The notes under the pieces were generated by a model, which was not told the DNA's origin, searched no databases, and worked only from the letters and a program-made list of their open reading frames with translations. This document shows positions 53,468 to 61,692 of a DNA stretch of 64,000 nucleotides, in pieces. The stretch is from contig JAAOOA010000002.1 in assembly GCA_012861695.1 (NCBI GenBank), forward strand, positions 24,992,398 to 25,056,397, written 5' to 3'. How positions within the stretch are numbered: the stretch's first letter is position 1; every line of letters starts with the position of its first letter. Origin of the DNA: Trematomus loennbergii (lineage: Eukaryota; Chordata; Actinopteri; Perciformes; Nototheniidae). The translations under genes and the position numbers were made by a program.

Positions 53468-53640
53468 CTTTTATAGAATAGAATATATCTTTGTTGTCAT
53501 CATACAAAGTTTAACGACATTTCTTTGGCATCTCTCACTGCAGTAATGAAAATAGACACAAATAAATAAATAAATAAAAGCAGATGTAGCAGCAATGACA
53601 GGGTAATGCAATAAATGTTATAACAATGTGCATATTATTA
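53468..53640. repeat. LINE 3'-tail-like fragment (AGAATAGAATAT type)
   Basis: ATAGAATAGAATATATC is followed by TTTGTTGTCATCATACAAAG and a region with AAATAAATAAATAAATAAA. This resembles the tail of common fish non-LTR elements. No coding part remains. Confidence 0.5.
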
Positions 53641-53710
53641 ATTCTTAAGTACTACGTTTGTGAAATGTATTCAAACTCACTCTATTTTCTTCAAGTCACA
53701 GCTTCCTATA

Positions 53711-55122
53711 ATTGTTTGCATATCTTTCATCTAAAGTTTACGGAGCTTTGCCAGAGGTTTTTGTAACTGTGTCAATCACTGTGGTTCCCCCCGTAGACAC
53801 AGTGAAACACCACTGTGCAAAAACCTGTGCCACTGTAGCTCATCCCCTTCTCTGAAGTACACGGCTAATAAAATGGCTACTTTTAAAATGATTCATTTAG
53901 ATAATTAATAAAAAGAAAAATGGGATTGTAATAACCACTGTACATACCTTTTGTATTTTTATTAATTCACATTGTTCAATGGCCGTACTAAATGACTTTG
54001 AACATGCAGAATATTCCAATAATGAAAGTCTTTTAATATTTTTTCAGACACATGATACTGTTGATGAGATTTTGTATAGTGCTACTATTATACTGTATGG
54101 TATGGCAGCCCACTTTTTACAGTAAATTGACCTCAATATCAACAAAAATTTGAAGAAATTATTAACCTTAATTTCTCATGGCTTTTAAATATTAAGAAAG
54201 TTACAGCATCAACATGCATAAACCTTTACCAAAGTGTAGCTGCTTGTCCCTTATTTACAATAAACAGCAACACAACAACTATTCTTCTTTTCATTTAAAT
54301 AATTATGATTTAAAATTATTCCTGGACCGTTTTAAGATTTGAATAATAACATTTTTAAGATTAGTTAAATGTTTGGGAATGTAGGCTATCAGGGTTTTTT
54401 TCAGCAGCAGTAACATTTATATATATATTCTTCTGAGCCTGAAAATAATATTATTTTTAATAAGCTTCACATGGACTGGGGCAAAGAACTGTTGCAAATA
54501 CTGTCGGATCACACTTTTTGTAATTGCGATGTAGTTTTAGACAGAAATGTGCTGTTTTACAGAGTGGGATCAGTACACTAGAAGCCTGCAGATGGCAGCA
54601 AAGCACTATCTTTAAATTAAAAGATCACCACTGTAGAGGCACCTAGAGATCAGGCTACTGCTTTGTTTGCTTACTATCATCAATCACTTTTTGAAATGTT
54701 TTTGATTGTCTTCCTAGTCTGGTCCTATTCATTAAATATAAAGTATTTTAGGCCAAAAAATGTATTGGATTGTAATAATAACCACTGTAGATACTTAAAC
54801 AAATAACATTGTTCAATGGCAGGACTTACTAACTAGTTGGATTTTGAACATGCAGAATATTCCATTGATGAAAGTATTTGACTAACTTTGATATAATGGT
54901 GAAAATATGTGTTTCTTGCAGTTAAATGTTAAATGATAGAAATGTGCTCTTTTTACAGAGTGGGGTCAGTGCACATAGAAGCCTGTAGATGGCAGCATAT
55001 CGCTATCTTTAACTTCAAAGGTCACCACTGTACAGGCACCTGGAGGTCAGTCTACTCTGCTTTGTTTGCTTACTATCATCACTTTTTGTGGGTTTACTGG
55101 GTCATAAAATGCGGAATTCTAA
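53711..55122. repeat. Region of repeated local segments
   Basis: Segments recur in direct order. CATTGTTCAATGGC with GAACATGCAGAATATTCCA occurs near 53,970 and 54,810. AGAAATGTGCT with ACAGAGTGGG, CAGATGGCAGCA and TCTGGTCCTATTC occurs at about 54,540-54,765 and 54,935-55,165. The block 53,711-53,800 (TAAAGTTTACGGAGCTTTG) recurs at 55,282-55,375. The layout points to successive local duplications. No gene recognised. Confidence 0.75.
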
Positions 55123-56203
55123 GCAATGTTCTTCCCAGTCTGGTCCTATTCGTTAAATATAAGGTATTTTATGCCAAACAACCCGCTTCTTGTATATTGT
55201 GGATTTACACAAATAGATCTGCAGACACACATGAGCTATATTAGGGTTTATGTCAGGGGGGTTTAGTCATGTGAAGTAGTTATTGTTTGCATATCTTCAT
55301 CTAAAGTTTACGGAGCTTTGCAAGAGTTTTTGTAACTGTGTCAATCACTGTGGCTGCCCCCGTAGACAGCAGCATAGCCCTGTTGTCACACAGGAACCAT
55401 CCACCTCTTGTTTGCCTTGGATGTCTGGATACGGTTCAGTAAAGTTTGGCTGCACTTAAAAAAGCAGAAGAATAACAAAGAAATACATCCTCTTCAGTCA
55501 TGTGTTTTTGTTTATATATAATAAGGACATAGACCTTAAGTCCTACTATACCACTAAAAATGGAAAAGATTGATACAGGATATTGTCTGTAGTATCAGTA
55601 ATAGTATTATTTAATGTTCATCGCTGTGTCCCATTATGACTAAAATTGACCATTTTGACACCTGTTTTAACATTTGAAAGCTATTGTTGCCATAATTACT
55701 GTTTACATTGTAATATCAATAAAAGACCAAAGTGCATTATACAGGTTATCTAGTATGTTGCTAGCAAGTGACGATATAGTTGCCACAGCTAGCTTAAATT
55801 ATTCAGTATTTTCTCCCTAGCTCTATAATTGTTTTCCTTAGTCAGTTAATTAAGATGATACAAAATGAACCAAGGCATATTTTAAATGAATTGTACATTT
55901 CAAACACTACTGCTAATTGCAACATATAAATCAGTTCTAACCCTACACACATTCCACCACTGTACACAGTTATACATTTTTATGCATTTAATTTTATTAT
56001 GCTGACACATTTACAACAGGAACATGGAGAAACTGGAGACATATTTGTTTCGCAGTTAGGTGTGAGATTTCTGAAGAATCTTCATCACGACAATGCGCAT
56101 GCTTCTCACAAATATTCCATTCCCTTTCTTGTTGAAGTTCACTCCGTCTGGCAGATATGTGTTGTCAAAAATCTCAGGAGGGGATGTTGAATTACTTCAC
56201 ACC
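55123..56203. repeat. Left arm of a large inverted repeat
   Basis: This segment recurs in inverse orientation at 61,693-64,000, with only scattered differences (for example AGCTTAAATT versus AGCGTAAATT) outside one patch. The right arm contains an extra LINE. The match runs to the window edge, so the left limit is only a minimum. The inner end lies within SGNH coding sequence. Confidence 0.95.
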
Positions 56204-57205
56204 AAGGTTGCCAACAGCCTTTTGCATAAATGTGTTGACGCACTTCCTGTCATAGTTGACCTTCCCTGGAGGTCCATTTCTCCACACTTGCCGCTCGGTG
56301 ATGCAGGAATATGCAATGGCCATTGAAGGAAACTGTGAATGGAGCTTCATCAATTCATTGTGCATGACTGATGAAAGGTTCATTGCAGGCATTGTTCCCA
56401 GGCTGTTGCCGCCATCGTGGATGACCAAAATGTCAGGGGTCTCTGAGAGTTTGACAACTCTGCCTGAAAGCGGGGTAGGACTCCCTTCCAGAGCATGCCT
56501 CCTGTGCCAAACCATTGAACTTTGACGCCAAGTCCAAAATTCTCATCGAAGTTCTCATAGGCTGCAACTTCTCCTCTTTGAACGTAACCAGATCCAATGA
56601 TCCATATCAGACATATTTGTTTCGCAGTTAGGTGTGAGATTTCTGAAGGATCTTCATCACGACACTGCGGATGCTGCTCACAAATATTTCATTCCCCTTC
56701 TTGCTGAAGTTCACTCCGTCTGGGAGATATATGTTGTTGTCAAAAAATCTCAGCAGGGGTGTTGAATTACTTCACCACCAAGGTTGCCAACAGCCTTTTG
56801 CATAAATGTGTTGACGCACTTCCTGTCATAGTTGACCTTCCCTGGAGGTCCATTTCTCCACACTTGCCGCTCGGTGATGCAGGAATATGCAATGGCCATT
56901 GAAGGAAACTGTGAATGGAGCTTCATCAATTCATTGTTCATGACTGATGAAAGGTTCATTGCAGGCATTGTTCCCAGGCTGTTGCCGCCAGCGTGGATGA
57001 CCAAAATGTCAGGGGGTCTCTGAGATTTGACAACTCTGCCTGAAAACGGGGTAGGACTCCCTTCCAGAGCATGCCTCCTGTGCCAAACCATTGAACTTTG
57101 ACGTCAAGTCCAAAATTCTCACCGAAGTTCTCATAGGCTGCAACTTCTCCTCTTTGAACGTAACCAGATCCAATGATCCATATTAGAGTTTTTCCGCTCT
57201 TGTCG
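56036..57205 (-). pseudogene. SGNH-hydrolase-like domain, tandemly duplicated (two copies)
   Basis: On the minus strand the copy 56,628-57,205 directly follows the repeat array in frame. It encodes TLIWIIGSGYVQRGEVAA, VQWFGTGGMLWKGVLPRF, DILVIHAGGNSLGTMPAMN, YSCITERQVWRNGPPGKV and YLPDGVNFSKKGNEIF. The second copy, 56,036-56,607, is a tandem duplicate of about 573 bases (56,608-57,181 against 56,036-56,607). The order fits an SGNH/GDSL-type fold: block I near IWIIGSGY, block III GGN, block V DxxH. The catalytic positions look altered (G-S-G for GDS, GGNS for GGND, DGVN for DxxH). Each copy has a frameshift just before PDILVIH. Such domains occur in fish repeats and transposon-related genes; the substrate is unknown. 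Probably non-functional as an enzyme. Confidence 0.7.
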
Positions 57206-57340
57206 ACCCCCTGGTTCAGAGATTTCTGCTGGGTCACAGTGGAAGCAGCGTCTTTAGAGGTGCTTGGTAGCATGGTAGTGTCTTTCTCCTGTGTAATTAC
57301 GATACTCTTCAACCCCTTTGAGAGGAGAGAGATCTGTGGG

Positions 57341-59350
57341 CTGTGTTTGCTGCCACTTGAAAGTTCAACAGAAGGCCTTTTGGCCAAAGGTGTGGCTTCC
57401 CAGATCATCTTTTCTGATGGGATCTTTGGGGTTGTTGTGCTGCCCCATGACATTTGACCAGAAGGTCTGTTTACCAAAGGTGTGGCTTCCCAGATCATCT
57501 TTTCAGGTGATGATGATCTTTGGGTTGTTGTGCTGCCCCATGACATTTGACCAGAAGTACTTTTGGCCAAGGTGTGGCTTCCCAGATCATCTTTTCAGGT
57601 GATGAGATCTTTGGGGTTGTTGTGCTGCCCCATGACATTTGACCAGAAGTCTTTTGGCCAAAGGTGTGGCTTCCCAGATCATCTTTTCAGGTGATGAGAT
57701 CTTTGGGGTTGTTGTGCTGCCCCATGACATTTGACCAGAAGTCTGTTTACCAAGGTGTGGCTTCCCAGATCATCTTTTCAGGTGATGAGATCTTTGGGGT
57801 TGTTGTGCTGCCCCATGACATTTGACCAGAAGTACTTTTGGCCAAAGGTGTGGCTTCCCAGATCATCTTTTCAGGTGATGAGATCTTTGGGGTTGTTGTG
57901 CTGCCCCATGACATTTGACCAGAAGTACTTTTGGCCAAAGGTGTGGCTTCCCAGATCATCTTTTCAGGTGATGAGATCTTTGGGGTTGTTGTGCTGCCCC
58001 ATGACATTTGACCAGAAGTCTTTTGGCCAAAGGTGTGGCTTCCCAGATCATCTTTTCAGGTGATGAGATCTTTGGGGTTGTTGTGCTGCCCCATGACATT
58101 TGACCAGTACTTTTGGCCAAAGGTGTGGCTTCCCAGATCATCTTTTCAGGTGATGAGATCTTTGGGGTTGTTGTGCTGCCCCATGACATTTGACCAGAAG
58201 TCTTTTACCAAAGGTGTGGCTTCCCAGATCATCTTTTCAGGTGATGAGATCTTTGGGGTTGTTGTGCTGCCCCATGACATTTGACCAGAAGTCTTTTACC
58301 AAAGGTGTGGCTTCCCAGATCATCTTTTCAGGTGATGAGATCTTTGGGGTTGTTGTGCTGCCCCATGACATTTGACCAAAGACTTTTGGCCAAAGGTGTG
58401 GCTTCCCAGATCATCTTTTCTGGATGAGATCTTTGGGGTTGTTGTGCTGCCCCATGACATTTGACCAGAAGTACTTTTGGCCAAAGGTGTGGCTTCCCAG
58501 ATCATCTTTTCTGGAGATGGATCTTTGGGTTGTTGTGCTGCCCCATGACATTTGACCAGAAGTACTTTTGGCCAAAGGTGTGGCTTCCCAGATCATCTTT
58601 TCAGGTGATGATCTTTGGGGTTGTTGTGCTGCCCCATGACATTTGACCAGAAGTCTTTTCCAAAGGTGTGGCTTCCCAGATCATCTTTTCTGGTGATGGA
58701 TCTTTGGGGTTGTTGTGCTGCCCCATGACATTTTACCAGAAGTACTTTTGGCCAAAGGTGTGGCTTCCCAGATCATCTTTTCTGGTGATGGATCTTGGGA
58801 TTGTTGTGCTGCCCCATGACATTTTACCAGAAGTACTTTTGGCCAAAGGTGTGGCTTCCCAGATCATCTTTTCAGGTGATGATAACTTTGAGACTGTCGT
58901 GCTGCCACCGGAAATTTGACCAGAAGGCCTTTTAACCTGAGGTGTAACTTTCCCGACCATCTTTTCTCGGGATGGGATCTTTGGGACTGTTGGGCTGCCA
59001 CTTGACATTTTACCAGAAGGTGTCTACCAGAGGGGTGAGTTCCCCTTCATCTTCTCTGGTGATGGGATCTTCAGCGTTATTGGGCTGCCATTTGAAATGC
59101 TACCAATGGGCTTATTTACCAACAGAGGTGCATCTTCACAGATCCTTCTCATATTCTTCCCTGATGAGGAGGTCTTTGGGTTTCTTTTCCTAGCCTTTGA
59201 ATATCGCCTTTTTGGCGTTGGTTTATCTTCCCATAATCTCCTCTTCTTTCTCTCTGGGGAAGTGAAATCTCCAAATCCTCTAGTGCCCTCTGAATTTCCC
59301 AATAACGCCTTTTCACTGAAGGTCTACCTCCACAAGTTCTCCGCTTCTTC
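57341..59350 (-). repeat. Minisatellite array, about 93-bp unit encoding a 31-residue repeat
   Basis: About 20 units lie between the kinase and the SGNH domain. Spacing of the GTTGTTGTGC landmark from 57,431 to 58,893 is 93, 92, 92, 91, 93, 93, 92, 90, 91, 91, 89, 91, 91, 89, 91 and 93 bases. In the minus-strand frame one unit reads EKMIWEATPLAKSTSGQ followed by MSWGSTTTPKISSP (31 residues). The central units are nearly identical. Units beside the kinase (SPERKKRRLWEDKPTPKRRY, SPVRKKRRTCGGRPSVKRRY) are old and basic. Many units are not a multiple of three, so the frame is lost repeatedly across the array. In-frame stretches survive at the SGNH end (57,570 downward). Confidence 0.93.
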
Positions 59351-60582
59351 CTTACAGGGGAAGCGCATTCTCTGCATCTGTTTCCAGCAGAGACCCTCTT
59401 TCTTTTCCTCTGAGGCCGGATTAGAGTGATGCTTGAAGTATTCTCAACCAGTTTCAATGGTTTGTGTGGACTTTTAGCCCCAGGAAAATATCTGGTTTTT
59501 GAGGATGGCTGCTGTGTGGATCTCAGACTTTGTGGAGGACAGAAGTCCATCTGATGGCTCGTTGTAACGAAAAGATGCTGCAACACCTGGCTGGGTGTTA
59601 TTCTCTGAATAGGATCCAGTTGCAGCATCTGCTTGACCAGCTCCACAAAGTTCTCCAGATCAGCCTTATCTCTCATGGCATGTGCTTTTGAGGCATGACT
59701 GTCTTGCTTCGGCTGGACTTTCTTCAGATCATCCAGGGAGCTGAACATGCCGTCAATCACTGACATGCCTCCATACTCATGTGGTGTCATGAGTGTCCAC
59801 TTATTTGGACAAGTGTTCAGGTAAAACGTTCTTGTTTTGAGTCCAGCGTTGAGGAGGTGCCCTGGCATCTCACCCTGAGTCTGTGTTATCTTGCAGATCA
59901 TGTCATATTCACAGCTCCCGGGGTACAGCGGAGAGCCCAGGAAGAGCTCAACAGCAATGCAGCCCAGGGACCACATGTCTATGGGCTCGTCACAGAGCAG
60001 TCCCAGCATGGCCTCTGGAGCCATGTACCACGTGTGCTGCATTGATGGGACCTGCTCTGCTTTTGTGGCATCGCAGGCAGAGCCGAAGTCGATAAGTTTG
60101 ACCTTTAATGGCTGCCGTAAGTGATCCACTAGCATAATATTCTCTGGTCTGACATCTGTGTGAGTGATCCCTAAGCCTTTCAGGACTTTCAGAGCTGTTG
60201 CCACCTGATGTACAATAGGCCGGATGTCTTTCAGGGGTAGAGACAAGGTCTTTCTCGTATGCACAAACTCCTTCAGATTCATATCCAGCAGCTCGAATTC
60301 TTGACAGAGATGGTCTTTGTAGAGGAATGAGGTGTCCCACCTTACAAAGTTCCCCACGTCAGAGTCAAAGCTCCTGAGCTTCTGCAGGATGCCATGCTCT
60401 TTTTCTGTCTGTGTCTTTGTTATCCTCACAGCCACCGTTTCATTGGTGGCGGACTTGACACACTTGGTGACTTTTGCAAAGGCTCCTTGTCCAATTAAGT
60501 CCAGAACAAGGTAGTCTGAAAACTTGGAGGACAGCTTTGCTCCTCTGATGACCTGGAGGTCGCTGTCAAAAGAGGCAGCCAT
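59149..60582 (-). CDS. HIPK-like protein kinase with altered catalytic lysines
   Basis: The uninterrupted frame from ATG at 60,582 gives 477 residues; an upstream ATG at 60,684 is possible, but the kinase homology needs only the nearer one. Kinase features: P-loop GQGAFAKV (31-38), VAVR (50-53), HTDVRPEN (141-148), DFG (165-167), APE (188-190), DMWSLGCIAVELFLGSPLYPG (202-222), and the HIPK/DYRK-type late lobe through QRITPSQVLQH (about 327-336). HIPKs are nuclear Ser/Thr/Tyr kinases. Here the ATP-anchoring lysine (VAIK) is Arg53, the loop lysine (DLKPEN) is Arg145, and the usual Tyr-Tyr before APE reads TWYM, so activity is doubtful. A basic tail (RKRKR, RKKRR) looks like a nuclear signal. 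The frame ends at 59,149, but homologous repeat sequence continues in another frame from about 59,290, so the tail is frameshifted into the array. Confidence 0.85.
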   Translation of the reverse strand: MAASFDSDLQVIRGAKLSSKFSDYLVLDLIGQGAFAKVTKCVKSATNETVAVRITKTQTEKEHGILQKLRSFDSDVGNFVRWDTSFLYKDHLCQEFELLDMNLKEFVHTRKTLSLPLKDIRPIVHQVATALKVLKGLGITHTDVRPENIMLVDHLRQPLKVKLIDFGSACDATKAEQVPSMQHTWYMAPEAMLGLLCDEPIDMWSLGCIAVELFLGSPLYPGSCEYDMICKITQTQGEMPGHLLNAGLKTRTFYLNTCPNKWTLMTPHEYGGMSVIDGMFSSLDDLKKVQPKQDSHASKAHAMRDKADLENFVELVKQMLQLDPIQRITPSQVLQHLFVTTSHQMDFCPPQSLRSTQQPSSKTRYFPGAKSPHKPLKLVENTSSITLIRPQRKRKRVSAGNRCRECASPVRKKRRTCGGRPSVKRRYWEIQRALEDLEISLPQRERRGDYGKINQRQKGDIQRLGKETQRPPHQGRI

Positions 60583-60981
60583 GTTGTAACAGGTAACCTG
60601 TTGCCTGTAGATCAGGTCAGTAATGTTTTTTTTCAAAAAGATTGAAATAAGACAGTGACAAATGAAAACAGCCAGTCTTGACAAGAAAGTGAGTTCAACT
60701 GACTGACTGATATATGAAGATTGGCCTAGTAGAATTCTTAGGTGTTCTAGTGTCCTAGAATGTCTCTGTTTGACATTCCATGGAACTCTGGGTGGAATGA
60801 GTGGAATGCAGTATTACAATAATAAGAACTGTCATACAAGTATATTATTTTGTATTTGTTTATAAAAAGATACATTTTTCTTCATAGCAACTTGTGGTAC
60901 ATTACTTGTGTTGCACGTTGCTGAAGAACAGCTAAACAGATTTATATTGTATTAAGCACACTGAAAATATATATCTCTATC

Positions 60982-61597
60982 TGTGATGCCCCTGTGGGTT
61001 CATCTAGAGAGGGTGTGGCTGTGCTGTCTTGATTGCCTTGATTGCAGTAACTCAGGGCACCTGGGTCTGGTGCCCTGCAGCTATTTAAAGCCTCTGCTCC
61101 TCTCTGTCTGCCCTCTGCTTTCTCCTACAGGCACCCGGTTTCGGTGCAGTATGCTATGAGTTTCTTCAGTTGCTTCACTTTGTGCACTTCAACACTCTCA
61201 CACTCATACATGTCATTTTTTTTTTCTTCATTTAATCGTTTATTTGAAGAGGGACAGTGCACATTGATGAACATTTAAAACAAATAATGCTTTAAAAATG
61301 TAAACATGCCGGATTTTAGCTTTGAGCTAGTTTCCATCCGTAGTCCCTCACATACAACATTTAAGAACATGACATTTATATACATAGCAAAATAAATACA
61401 TGATATATATATGTCCATGCAATCCTCACCCTGCATTTACACTACTGATACCACTGACATCCACACCTCATGCTTTACTTGTTTTGCACTTAATTCATTT
61501 GGCTAATTTGAACCACTTGCTTTAATAAACATATTTTGTTAAACGTTGATATGGTGTGTCTCCTCTTTGTTGTGGCCTTTTGAGCCAGGTCATAACA
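60982..61597. mobile_element. Solo LTR with 5-bp target duplication
   Basis: The element starts TGTGATG and ends CATAACA, a TG...CA end pair with inverted termini. CTATC flanks both sides (60,977-60,981 and 61,598-61,602). A TATTTAAAG box lies at about 61,082 and an AATAAA near 61,527, in plus-strand order. No internal retroelement genes are present, so it is a solo LTR left by recombination. A T-rich insertion-like segment near 61,215-61,412 may be nested. The class (Gypsy-like or endogenous retrovirus-like) is not decided by the LTR alone. Confidence 0.88.
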
Positions 61598-61692
61598 CTA
61601 TCTTTTCCATATTCAAAGATGTATAGGCTTATTGTATGAACACCAGCTACAAATTAGTTGTTGGCAATATAAGTCTTAAGTGATTAAACAAT

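Noticed and set aside
57318..58284. Plus-strand frames with repeated LLCCPMTFDQK peptides
   Set aside because: They are the antisense of the 31-residue minus-strand repeat; only the minus strand connects to kinase and SGNH domains.
57360..58900. CRISPR-like array
   Set aside because: The units are about 91 bases, nearly identical throughout, with no variable spacers, and the genome is vertebrate.
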